64,000 bases of DNA from positions 1 through 64,000 of the forward strand of contig JBJXGV010000073.1 in the NCBI GenBank assembly GCA_046160485.1. The letters are read 5' to 3'. Below the pieces are notes generated by a model. The model saw nothing but the letters and a program-made list of their open reading frames with translations, had not been told where the DNA came from and searched no databases. Below, one piece after another: positions 1-8,266 of this stretch. The position numbers were made by a program, and so were the translations under genes. Each line of letters begins with the position of its first letter. Position 1 is the first letter of the stretch. The stretch comes from JBJXGV01 sp046160485. GTDB lineage: Bacteria; Orphanbacterota; Orphanbacteria; JBJXGV01.

Positions 1-44
1 GCCCCGGCGCGCGCCGCGGGCGACGGCCGCGTTCGCCATCGCGG

Positions 45-650
45 ATGGCGGCCTCACCCACACACCACGGAGAGAATGATGACATCAACGGCTTCACTGT
101 TTTGCGAGCGGCACTTCGGGCGCGTGCCGGTTTCGACGCTGGCCATCCGCGCTTGAGCGGCGAGATGGGACGCTTCGAGCGCGGCGGCCGCCGCAAGTCA
201 GGTTCGCAGGCGCAAGACACCAACGGGCGCCGGTCGAATTGGAAATCGAACGGGAAGTCTGGCGGCAAGGGCGGCGGGAGGCACAGGCAAGGTGGCGCCT
301 CGCGGACCGCGGCTTCCGCAGGATCGACCGCAAGCATCACCGAAAAATCCGCCGCGACGCACCTGAAGGAAAGAACCGGACGGACGCTCGAGGAGTGGGT
401 GCAGCTCGTGCAGGAGACGGGGCCGGCGACGCGCAAGGAGCGCTCCGAATGGCTTAAGACGAAGCACGGACTCGGTGTGAACTTCGCCGCGTGGATCGCG
501 CTCAGCGCGGACGCGACCAACGGCGCCAACGGGGCGAACGGTTCTCACGGCGCGAACGGGAACGGCCAAATCACCGCTGACACGAGCGGCGAAGAAGCCC
601 GCGACGGCGACGCTAGCGTCGAGGACGCCGCGGCTGGCGAGGCCGAGTAG
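45..650 (+). CDS. DUF4287 domain-containing protein, start uncertain
   Basis: Residues about 112-155 carry the DUF4287 signature (TGRTLEEWVQLVQ, then GPATRKERSEWLKTKHGLG and FAAWIAL), a short helical domain found in many bacterial proteins of unknown function. The N-terminal half is basic and Gly/Ser-rich (GKSGGKGGGRHRQGG) and looks disordered. The C-terminus is a low-complexity run of Asn-Gly-Ala repeats and an acidic tail. The start is not secure: the frame is open to the window edge and the ATG at 45 has no ribosome-binding site, while the ATG at 165 is an alternative. Its last 38 bases overlap the 3' end of convergent glgB. Function unknown. The domain call is fairly safe, the boundaries are not. 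Confidence 0.6.
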   Translation: MAASPTHHGENDDINGFTVLRAALRARAGFDAGHPRLSGEMGRFERGGRRKSGSQAQDTNGRRSNWKSNGKSGGKGGGRHRQGGASRTAASAGSTASITEKSAATHLKERTGRTLEEWVQLVQETGPATRKERSEWLKTKHGLGVNFAAWIALSADATNGANGANGSHGANGNGQITADTSGEEARDGDASVEDAAAGEAE

Positions 651-2655
651 CGCTCGCGGAGGGTTCCTCCGACGGAATCGCGGCAGCCGTTGCGGGCACG
701 ATCGCAGTATTCGCAACGGCAACGATCGCAGGTTGGCTCGCCGCGCCGGCGGGCGCATCACTCTTCAAGAAAACGATCGCGAGCGGCGGAAGCGTGAGGT
801 TTACGGAGTGCGCGCGCCCGTGTGATGGAATTTCCTCCGCGTCGACGCCGCCCATGTTCCCGTGGCCGCTGCCGCCGTAGAGATCCGCGTCGCTATTGAG
901 CATCTCGCGCCAACGGCCCCCGCGCGGCACGCCGACTCGGTAGTTCGCGCGAATCACCGGCGTGAAATTCCCGACGACGGCGACGATCGCTCCGTCTGAC
1001 GGCTCCTTGCGCAAATAGCTCACGACGCTCTGCTCGGAATCGTTCGCGTCGATCCACTCGAATCCCGCCGGATCGAAGTCGAGTTTGTGCATCGCGGGCT
1101 CGTCGCGGTAGAACGCGTTGAGATCCTCGACCCATCGCATGAGTCCGGCGTGCTGCTCGAGGCGGAGTAGATCCCAGTCGAGCGCCCCATCGTGGTTCCA
1201 TTCGCGCCACTGCCCGAACTCGCCGCCCATGAAGATCAGCTTCTTTGCCGGCTGCCCGTACATCGCGCCGAAGAGAAGCCGCATGTTCGCGAACTTGCGC
1301 CATGCGTCGCCCGGCATCTTGTCGATGAGCGATCCCTTGCCGTGCACGACCTCATCGTGCGACAGCGGCAGCGCGAAATTCTCGTGGTACGCGTAGAGCC
1401 CGCGAAACGTCAGCTTGTTGTGATGGTAGCGGCGGTAGATCGGATCGTTCTTCATGTACTCGAGCGTGTCGTGCATCCAGCCCATGTCCCACTTCAGGCC
1501 GAATCCGAGACCGCCCAGATAAATCGGCCGCGACACCATCGGCCACGATGTCGATTCCTCGGCGATCGTTTGCGTGCCGGGGAAGTGCGCGTAGACCGCT
1601 TCGTTGAACTTCTTGAGAAACGCGATCGCCTCGAGATTTTCTTTGCCGCCATAGCGGTTCGCGACCCACTCGCCTTCCTTGCGCGAATAGTCGAGGTAGA
1701 GCATCGACGCAACGGCGTCGACGCGAATCGCGTCCGCGTGAAATTTCTCGAGCCACAAGAACGCGCTGCTGATGAGGAAGCTCACCGTTTCGTTGCGCCC
1801 GTAGTTGAAGATGTAGCTGCTCCAGTCGGGATGAAAACCTTGCCGCGTGTCGGCGTGTTCGAAAAGATGGGTGCCGTCGAAATACGAGAGGCCGTGTTCG
1901 TCGGTCGGAAAATGCGAGGGGACCCAGTCGAGAATGACGCCGATGCCGTGCTGGTGAAGCGCGTCGACGAGCGCCATGAAATCTTGCGGATTGCCGAAGC
2001 GGCTCGAAGGCGCGAAGTACCCCGTCGTTTGGTAGCCCCACGATCCGAAGAACGGATGCTCCATCACCGGCAGGAACTCGACGTGCGTGAAGCCGAGGCG
2101 CTTGACGTGTTCGGCGAGTTGCGGCGCGAGTTCGCGATACGAGAGCGAGCGGTTTCCATCCTCGAGAATGCGCCGCCACGAACCGAGGTGCACCTCGTAG
2201 ATCGACATCGGCGCGTTGAGGTCGTTGTTCTTCGCGCGCGTGCGCATCCAGTCGGAGTCGCCCCACGTGTACGCGCGGTCCCAAACGACCGAGCCGGTCA
2301 TCGGCGCCACCTGCGCGTACGTCGCGAACGGATCCGCTTTGTCGACCCAGTAGCCGCGGAGCGTCGAGACGATGTGATACTTGTAAACGTCACCGCGATG
2401 CACGCCCGGAATGAAGCCGTCCCAGATTCCCGAGTCGCCGCGGCGCGCCAGCGGATGGCGGCCGACGTCCCAGCCGTTCCACGCGCCGATCACCGACACG
2501 CTCGCCGCGTTCGGCGCCCACACCGCGAACGTCGCGCCCGGCACGCCGCCGCTCGTCGCGAGGTGCGCACCCATCTTGTTATAGAGATGAAAGTGCGTTC
2601 CCTCGTTGAAGAGGTAGATGTCGGAGTCGCTTAAGAAGAGTTCGGCGTCGCTCAT
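613..2655 (-). CDS. glgB: 1,4-alpha-glucan branching enzyme GlgB
   Basis: Cytoplasmic GH13 enzyme that introduces alpha-1,6 branches into glycogen. An N-terminal CBM48 domain (about 35-130, GAWNGWD motif) precedes the catalytic barrel. Catalytic residues are visible: nucleophile Asp313 in RVDAV, acid/base Glu in AEEST (366/367) and Asp434 in LSHDEVVHGK. At 680 aa it lacks the extra N1 domain of the roughly 730-aa E. coli form. It ends in an unusual Ala/Pro/Ser-rich tail of about 45 residues finishing in RPRQPRRPRR, which overlaps the DUF4287 gene tail to tail. No other glycogen gene is nearby. The ATG lacks a Shine-Dalgarno site but has a -10-like TAGTCT 7 nt upstream, suggesting a leaderless mRNA. 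Confidence 0.95.
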   Translation of the reverse strand: MSDAELFLSDSDIYLFNEGTHFHLYNKMGAHLATSGGVPGATFAVWAPNAASVSVIGAWNGWDVGRHPLARRGDSGIWDGFIPGVHRGDVYKYHIVSTLRGYWVDKADPFATYAQVAPMTGSVVWDRAYTWGDSDWMRTRAKNNDLNAPMSIYEVHLGSWRRILEDGNRSLSYRELAPQLAEHVKRLGFTHVEFLPVMEHPFFGSWGYQTTGYFAPSSRFGNPQDFMALVDALHQHGIGVILDWVPSHFPTDEHGLSYFDGTHLFEHADTRQGFHPDWSSYIFNYGRNETVSFLISSAFLWLEKFHADAIRVDAVASMLYLDYSRKEGEWVANRYGGKENLEAIAFLKKFNEAVYAHFPGTQTIAEESTSWPMVSRPIYLGGLGFGLKWDMGWMHDTLEYMKNDPIYRRYHHNKLTFRGLYAYHENFALPLSHDEVVHGKGSLIDKMPGDAWRKFANMRLLFGAMYGQPAKKLIFMGGEFGQWREWNHDGALDWDLLRLEQHAGLMRWVEDLNAFYRDEPAMHKLDFDPAGFEWIDANDSEQSVVSYLRKEPSDGAIVAVVGNFTPVIRANYRVGVPRGGRWREMLNSDADLYGGSGHGNMGGVDAEEIPSHGRAHSVNLTLPPLAIVFLKSDAPAGAASQPAIVAVANTAIVPATAAAIPSEEPSASATRPRQPRRPRR

Positions 2656-2662
2656 GGCCGTG

Positions 2663-2668
2663 AGACTA
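2663..2668 (-). promoter_or_regulatory. -10-like hexamer, probable leaderless glgB promoter
   Basis: TAGTCT on the minus strand ends 7 nt before the glgB ATG, so transcription would begin at or next to the start codon. There is no Shine-Dalgarno sequence. The same arrangement occurs at six other genes in the window. Confidence 0.45.
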
Positions 2669-2721
2669 CCAGGGGAGCGGGCTCATGTCTGCCACCGGAC
2701 GCGCCGCCGCCGCGCGCGGTA

Positions 2722-3600
2722 TCAAGGTTTCTCGCAAAAGAACATGCGCCGACCGCGGCGCTCGGCCGTCGTCCATCGCGCCGGATCGACAAGCCGCGCG
2801 CGGCGATCCGCGTCGACGGCAACGAGTTCGTACCGCGCATCTTTGCGGAACTCGGTGATCTCATGCATCGCGAAACCGCTGTCGAGAACGAGGGCCACGA
2901 TCTCGGCCAGCGAGTAGCCGACGAGAAGTTCGTCCGGGTGCAGCTCGAGATAGAGCGCGAAGCGGTCGCGTCGAAGCGTGTGCTGCATGCCGAAGAGCAC
3001 CTTTCCCTCGCTGCCGTGCACGTCGATCTTGACGACGTCGAAAGGCGCGGCGGATTGCGCTTGCCACGTGTCGAACTTCTCGGTCGCGACTCGAAGTGAC
3101 GTCTGGTGCGCGTCAACCTTCATGCTCACGCCCTTAAACGGCACCGATGACGCTTCGTCGGACAGTGCGAGCGCGTACGCGCCGCCCTGGATCTGGTTCA
3201 GCGCGAAGTTCTTCTTCAGCACTTCGAACGCGTCGGGCCCCGGCTCGAACGCGGCAACGCGACTGCCTGGGTTGAAGCGAGCCACGAGGCAGGAAAAGAA
3301 CCCGAAGTGGGCGCCGATGTCGATGAAGCCGATCGGTCGGTCGGAGAAGTGGTCGACGAGATGCGCGGACGTACTCGGCTCGTAGACGCGGCCGCGGAAG
3401 CTCGGACGCAGGTAGGCGCCCGTCGGCGAGCAAAATGGAAAGCGGTAGCCGAGCGCGTCGATCCGGCCGACATGATCGTTCTGGAAGTCCTCGCCGAACT
3501 CGCGACACACCTCGCGGTAGAGCCGACGGGTGTCGATCTCGCGAAGCGCGCGGCCGAGAATCGGCGTCTTCGCGGCGAGTCGTCTTAGTGGCGAACGCAT
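2722..3600 (-). CDS. FkbM family SAM-dependent methyltransferase
   Basis: A 292-aa protein with the FkbM-type Rossmann fold: motif I FIDIGAHFG at about 92-100, the acidic ribose-binding FEPGP at about 118-122, and VVKIDVHGSEGKVLFG typical of motif IV. FkbM proteins O-methylate sugars or small molecules; the substrate here is unknown. I chose the ATG at 3600 rather than a start at 3696, because the longer frame would abut the divergent transporter start at 3697 and its extra 32 residues look non-conserved. A -10-like TATCAT ends 6 nt before this ATG. It is a single gene between glgB and the divergent transporter. Confidence 0.8.
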   Translation of the reverse strand: MRSPLRRLAAKTPILGRALREIDTRRLYREVCREFGEDFQNDHVGRIDALGYRFPFCSPTGAYLRPSFRGRVYEPSTSAHLVDHFSDRPIGFIDIGAHFGFFSCLVARFNPGSRVAAFEPGPDAFEVLKKNFALNQIQGGAYALALSDEASSVPFKGVSMKVDAHQTSLRVATEKFDTWQAQSAAPFDVVKIDVHGSEGKVLFGMQHTLRRDRFALYLELHPDELLVGYSLAEIVALVLDSGFAMHEITEFRKDARYELVAVDADRRARLVDPARWTTAERRGRRMFFCEKP

Positions 3601-3606
3601 GCCGCC

Positions 3607-3612
3607 ATGATA
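3607..3612 (-). promoter_or_regulatory. -10-like hexamer of the FkbM methyltransferase
   Basis: TATCAT on the minus strand lies 6 nt upstream of the ATG at 3600, with no Shine-Dalgarno sequence in between. This supports the short start and a leaderless transcript. Confidence 0.4.
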
Positions 3613-3696
3613 CAACCGCGGGGCGCCGGTCTTGAAGGGCGCGATGACGCGGAGTAGATTCCTGCTCGGCGCGCGGTCCTGCGTGCCACAATCCAC

Positions 3697-6483
3697 ATGC
3701 TGCGATCCCTCACGCTCATTCGGCCCGATGAACGGCGCAACGCCTTCGGCGCGTTCCTAACGCTCTTTGGGCTGATGTCCGCGCATGCACTCCTCGAGAC
3801 GGCGCGCGACGCTCTCTTCCTTGCGCATCTTCCTCCGTCGCGCTTGCCGTGGACGTACCTCGCCATCGCTGCCGTCGCGCTCGCGCTCTCGGCGATTCGA
3901 TCCGACTCGCCTTCGCGACTGCGCGGCCGCGCGGAACTCTCGGCTTGGATCGTCGCGTCGGCGATCGTGACGCTCGCATTCTGGACGCACAAGTCGATGG
4001 AAGACGATTGGATCCTGTACGCGCTCTACGTCTGGACCGGCGTGTTCGCGACGCTCATTGTCGTGCGCTTCTGGACGCTGATCGGCGACACGTTCACCGT
4101 CACGCAAGCGAAGCGGCTCTTTGCGCTCATTGGCACGGGAAGCGTGCTGGGCGCGATCGCAGGCTCGGGGATCGCGCAAGTCGTCGCCGCGCGATTCGAA
4201 GCGCGGCACATGCTCGTCGCCGCGGCGGCGCTGCTTCTGGCGAGCGCGCTGGCGCCGTCGCTGATTCGCGAGCCTCCGAGCGTCGCCGGTACGAGCGGCG
4301 CGCGCGGCGCCCGAACATCGCCGCCGTCGCCGAACCTCGCCGCGGCTCTCTCCTCCGGTCTTCGCCGCCGCGCAACACCGTTCGATCTTGTTTGGTCGAA
4401 TCCTTACACGAAGCGCCTGGCGCTTCTCGTCATCGTCTCGACGATCGCGATCACGATCGTCGACTTCGTTTTCAAGAGCATGCTCGCGCGCACGGTTTCG
4501 CCGGCACAGCTCGGCTACGTCTTCGCGACCGCATACTTCGTGCTCAACATTCTGTCTCTCTTGGCGCAAATCCTGTTGGTCGGCTTGCTGACCCGCACGC
4601 TCGGCGTGAGCCGCGTTCTCGCGCTTCTTCCCGTGCTTCTGTTTTTCGGGTCCGCGTGGCTTCTTTTCGGCGGAGGCATCTACGCGGTGCTTCTCACGAA
4701 GGGATTCGACGGCTCGCTGCGCCATTCGTTGCATCGCACGGCGACGGAGATTCTCTTCGTGCCGCTCTCGCCCGATTTTCGCGCGCGCGCAAAGGGGTTC
4801 ATCGACGTCGTCGGGCAGCGGGGCGGGCAAGCGGTGGCGTCGGTCGCGATCCTCGCCGCGGTGGCGACCGGCCGAGTCGACGTCGTTCTCGGCGTCGTGA
4901 TTGTCGTGCTTGCCGTCGTGTGGATCGCCATTGCTCGCGACCTGAAGGGACACTATCTCGATCTCTTCCGCACGACGCTCGGCGAGCGGACGGCGCAAAC
5001 GAGAATCGCGTTCCCGTCGCTCGACATGGCGTCTCTCGAATCGCTCATCGCAGCGCTATCGAGCCAGAACGACGCCGAAGTGATCGCGGCGATGGATTTG
5101 CTTGCGGAAAAAGAGCGCGCGCGTCTGATCCCTGCGCTCATTCTTTATCATCCGTCGGCGGGCATCGTCGTTCACGCGCTCGAGACGATGAGCCGCGAGA
5201 GGCGGGACGATGCGCTGCCGATCGCGCGGCGGCTCCTGCGCCACGCGAATCCCGATGTGCGCGCCGAAGCGCTGCGCATGCTCGCGGAGACGTCGATCGA
5301 GGATTCGATCCTGGAGGAAGCACTCGCCGATCCGTCGCCGCGCGTCAGCATCACGGCGCGCGTATGCCTTGCGGCGAACACGCCCGACTCGGAGATACCG
5401 CTCACGCTCCTCGCGCTCGCGGCGACCGGCACTCTCGAGGAGAAGCTCGCGCTGGCGCACGCGATTCGGCACAAGCCGTCCGCGCTCTTCGAGAATGCGC
5501 TTTTGGCGCTCGCCGAGTCGGCCGATGCCGGCGTGCGGCTCGAGGTCGCGCGCGCGATGAAAGCGATGCCGGCGGAGTGCTTTCTCCCGCGGCTTCTCGC
5601 GATGCTGCCGCAACGCGAGGTCCGCGCCGCGGTGCGCGACGCGATTTTCGCGATAGGGCCGGCCGGACTCGTACGCCTCGAGGAGGCGTTCGACGATTCC
5701 TCGCTGCCGGCCGCGGTGCGGCGCAATCTACCCCGCGCGATTCGCGAGTTCGACCCCGCGCGCGCTGGCGATATCCTCGCGCGGCGGTTGCCGCGCGAGT
5801 CGGACGGCGCCGTCCGATTCAAGATATTGCGCGCCCTCGGCCGTCTGCGCGCCGACCATCCCAACGCGCCTTTCGATGCGCGCGCGCTCGAGAGGCCGAC
5901 CGAGGAGACGCTCTCAGGAATCTTCGAGCTGATCGACTGGCGGCGACACCTCGAAGAGGGCGCCGCGGCACAGCCCGCTCGCCGCACCGCGGTTCACGAC
6001 CTCCTCGTGACTCTCCTGCGCCATAAAGAGGAACACGCGCTCGAGCGCCTTTTCCGCCTGATGGGCCTCCAGCACCCCGGTGAAGATTTCCGGAGCATTC
6101 ATCGCGGCGTGACGAACGCCGACGCGAAGGCGCGCGCGAGCAGCCGCGAGCTGCTCGAACACGTCGTGGCGCCGCGTCTGCGCGGGCCGGTCCTCGCGCT
6201 CGTCGACGATGTCGGCGATCGCGATCGGCTCAATCGCGCGGCGTCGTTCCACACGCCGATGCGCGCGAGCTACGAGGACGTGCTGCGCACGCTCCTCGCG
6301 CGCGGAGGCACGACGCTGCGCGCCCTCGTCACCTATCACATCGGCGAGCTGAAGCTCTACGGAATGAAGTCGGCGATCGAATCGCTGCCGCACGATCCCG
6401 CCGATGTCCTCAGCGAAACCATCGATCGGACGCTCGCGCTTCTCGCCGGGCCCGTGCCGGAAAGACCAGCGGGGAGCCCATGA
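3697..6483 (+). CDS. ATP/ADP-translocase-like MFS transporter with C-terminal HEAT repeats
   Basis: A 928-aa two-part protein. Residues 1 to about 430 form some 11-12 membrane helices resembling the Npt/Tlc nucleotide-transporter branch of the MFS (KSMLARTVSPAQLGYVFATA region, then IYAVLLTKGFDGSLRHSLHRT and FVPLSPDFRARAKGFIDV). From about 445 to 920 it is a soluble alpha-solenoid of HEAT-like repeats (HANPDVRAEALRMLAE, DPSPRVSITARVCLA). Such HEAT-tailed translocase relatives occur in free-living bacteria and probably do not act as energy-parasite ADP/ATP antiporters; the substrate is unknown. The stop overlaps the next ATG (ATGA), so it is translationally coupled to a cyclic-nucleotide-binding protein that probably senses a ligand for the transporter. 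Confidence 0.75.
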   Translation: MLRSLTLIRPDERRNAFGAFLTLFGLMSAHALLETARDALFLAHLPPSRLPWTYLAIAAVALALSAIRSDSPSRLRGRAELSAWIVASAIVTLAFWTHKSMEDDWILYALYVWTGVFATLIVVRFWTLIGDTFTVTQAKRLFALIGTGSVLGAIAGSGIAQVVAARFEARHMLVAAAALLLASALAPSLIREPPSVAGTSGARGARTSPPSPNLAAALSSGLRRRATPFDLVWSNPYTKRLALLVIVSTIAITIVDFVFKSMLARTVSPAQLGYVFATAYFVLNILSLLAQILLVGLLTRTLGVSRVLALLPVLLFFGSAWLLFGGGIYAVLLTKGFDGSLRHSLHRTATEILFVPLSPDFRARAKGFIDVVGQRGGQAVASVAILAAVATGRVDVVLGVVIVVLAVVWIAIARDLKGHYLDLFRTTLGERTAQTRIAFPSLDMASLESLIAALSSQNDAEVIAAMDLLAEKERARLIPALILYHPSAGIVVHALETMSRERRDDALPIARRLLRHANPDVRAEALRMLAETSIEDSILEEALADPSPRVSITARVCLAANTPDSEIPLTLLALAATGTLEEKLALAHAIRHKPSALFENALLALAESADAGVRLEVARAMKAMPAECFLPRLLAMLPQREVRAAVRDAIFAIGPAGLVRLEEAFDDSSLPAAVRRNLPRAIREFDPARAGDILARRLPRESDGAVRFKILRALGRLRADHPNAPFDARALERPTEETLSGIFELIDWRRHLEEGAAAQPARRTAVHDLLVTLLRHKEEHALERLFRLMGLQHPGEDFRSIHRGVTNADAKARASSRELLEHVVAPRLRGPVLALVDDVGDRDRLNRAASFHTPMRASYEDVLRTLLARGGTTLRALVTYHIGELKLYGMKSAIESLPHDPADVLSETIDRTLALLAGPVPERPAGSP

Positions 6484-7430
6484 GCGACCGGATGCGTTTC
6501 GTCGGCCCGCTCGACCGTGCGTTGTTTCTCAAGACGCTGCCGTTTTTCACGCGCCTTCCGATCTCGGATCTTGCGGTTCTCGCGCACCACCTTCGCGAAC
6601 GATTCTTCAGGAAGGGGAGTGTCGTTCTGCGGCAAGGCGAGCCGATCGGCGCGATGTACATCATCGTTGAGGGAAGCCTGCGCACCGTCGGTGGAGAGCG
6701 AGCGCGAGAAGCCGTACTCGGGCCCGAGCAGGGGGTCGGGTTTCTCAGCTTTCTCTCGCGGTCGCAGGAAGGCGTGCGAGCGATCGCCGAAGTCGACACG
6801 CTGACGCTCGAGCTCGACACGGACGTGCTGCTCGACGTCTACGAAGACCACTTTCCGATTTTGCATCACGCGATCCGATCGATCGCCACGCGCATGCTGC
6901 AGGCGCGCATGCAAACACCCGACGGCGCATTCTTCGGAGAGCACGCGACTGACGCGCCTGCGCCCGAACGATCGCTCGATCTCGTCGAGCGCATCAGGTT
7001 CGTTCGCAATGGCTCGATTTTTCAGCGTGCGAACCTCGACACCGTGGCGCAAATGGCGCGCGTTCTTCGCGAAGTCCGCGTCGACGCTGGAACGCCTCTG
7101 TGGAGCTCGGGTGACCGCGCCGACTCCACGCTCTTGATCGTGTCGGGAACGGTGCGATGCGCGCTCGACGATGGCGCGCGCGCCTTTCTCTGCGGCCCTT
7201 CCTACCCGCTCGGAAATCTCGAGTCGATCGCCCGCTATCCGCGCTGGTACGATGCCGTAGCCCACACGCCGCTCGTCGGGCTTCGCGCCGACACGGAGTC
7301 GTTCTTCGACATTCTCGAGGATCATTTCGAGATCGCGATGGCGCTCGTCAGCGGCATGGCGTCCGGGCTGATTCAAATCCTGCGACAAGAAGAGACCGAC
7401 GCCGAGCGAGATCCCTCGCCCGCGAATTGA
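6480..7430 (+). CDS. Cyclic-nucleotide-binding-domain protein
   Basis: A 316-aa soluble protein with two cNMP-binding-like beta-rolls. The first, about 15-130, has FFRKGSVVLRQGEPIGAMYI and VEGSLRT. The second, about 180-300, has DAGTPLWSSGDRADSTLLIVSGTVRC. The phosphate-binding cassette looks weak in both halves, so ligand binding is uncertain. There is no helix-turn-helix, so it is not a Crp-type regulator. It overlaps the upstream HEAT-tailed transporter by 4 nt (ATGA). The pairing suggests a regulatory subunit of that transporter, which is inference from context. Confidence 0.75.
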   Translation: MSDRMRFVGPLDRALFLKTLPFFTRLPISDLAVLAHHLRERFFRKGSVVLRQGEPIGAMYIIVEGSLRTVGGERAREAVLGPEQGVGFLSFLSRSQEGVRAIAEVDTLTLELDTDVLLDVYEDHFPILHHAIRSIATRMLQARMQTPDGAFFGEHATDAPAPERSLDLVERIRFVRNGSIFQRANLDTVAQMARVLREVRVDAGTPLWSSGDRADSTLLIVSGTVRCALDDGARAFLCGPSYPLGNLESIARYPRWYDAVAHTPLVGLRADTESFFDILEDHFEIAMALVSGMASGLIQILRQEETDAERDPSPAN

Positions 7431-7444
7431 AGGGAGATGTCGAG

Positions 7445-8197
7445 ATGAAGCAACTCCGCGCACGACTCGTTTTCGCGGCCGCGCTTGCCGCCGCGCTCGC
7501 TGCGTCCGTCACGCTCGCGCCGTCACTCGCGATGAGCGCAACACTCGACGGCGAGATCTACGAGGTTCGCATCAGCGAGCCGGGCAAAGATCCCATCGTC
7601 GACCGGCTCAGTTTTCTGAACGCGATGTTCGTGTCGTCCGAGTGCATCCAGTATGGATTCACGGCGTCCGGCTACGCGGCAGCTGTCATGGGCGACGCCG
7701 TCACGTTCGAAGTGCTTGCGACGAGCGCGGGGGAAGGGACGATCTCGTGGACGGGAGTCATCGAGGGAGACGCGATCGAAGGCCGCATGGTGTGGGAACT
7801 CGAAGGCAAGGGCGCCGCGACGTACACGTTCACGGGCGCGCTTCTGCCGCGCGCCAAACACGCGCTCGACGGAAAGACCTTCGACGTCCAACTCACACCC
7901 GAGGGCGGCAAGTCCGACGCCGACGTTCTCATCTTCGATCGCGGCCTGTTCCGCTCGACCGCGTGCGATCCGTTCGGCTTCTTCGAATGCACCTATACGT
8001 CGGAGGTCGGCGGTGGTGGCGTTGCGTTCACCGCGATCGCGAAGAGCCCCGCTGAGGGAACGACCTCGTGGAGCGGCAAGGTGAAGGGCGTGCGAATCGA
8101 CGGCACGATGAGCTGGCAGAAAGAGGGCCAGCCCCCCGTGAAACACGCGTTCGGCGGATTTCTTCGGAATGCTGCTGCGAAGGACTCGCAAAAGTAG
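7445..8197 (+). CDS. Secreted protein with two tandem copies of an unknown domain
   Basis: A 250-aa protein with a Sec signal peptide (about 1-30, cleavage near AMSA). The mature part is two roughly 100-residue copies of one domain: LDGEIYEVRI...FVSSECIQYGF...EGTISWTGVIEGDAIEGRM, then LDGKTFDVQL...FRSTACDPFGF...EGTTSWSGKVKGVRIDGTM. The Cys, GF, EGTxSWxGxVxGxxIxG and final F-x-G positions coincide, so it arose by internal duplication. I do not recognise the family; a small beta-barrel or lipocalin-like fold is possible. The ATG at 7445 is chosen because it follows a purine-rich site (GGGAGATG) and directly precedes the signal peptide. It lies 14 nt after the cyclic-nucleotide protein and may be cotranscribed. 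Confidence 0.75.
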   Translation: MKQLRARLVFAAALAAALAASVTLAPSLAMSATLDGEIYEVRISEPGKDPIVDRLSFLNAMFVSSECIQYGFTASGYAAAVMGDAVTFEVLATSAGEGTISWTGVIEGDAIEGRMVWELEGKGAATYTFTGALLPRAKHALDGKTFDVQLTPEGGKSDADVLIFDRGLFRSTACDPFGFFECTYTSEVGGGGVAFTAIAKSPAEGTTSWSGKVKGVRIDGTMSWQKEGQPPVKHAFGGFLRNAAAKDSQK

Positions 8198-8266
8198 CGC
8201 GCTCGCGGCGGCTACCGACAGAGCCCCTTCACGGCTCCCTAGCTCGCGGATTCGACTGCGTTCACG

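Noticed and set aside
1192..2634. Long open frame on the plus strand opposite glgB (480 codons)
   Set aside because: Arg/Val/Glu-rich translation with no domain, fully antisense to a clear glgB. In this GC-rich DNA such antisense frames are common.
3757..4998. Long minus-strand frame opposite the HEAT-tailed transporter
   Set aside because: Arg/Glu-rich shadow of the transporter without ribosome-binding site or recognisable motif.
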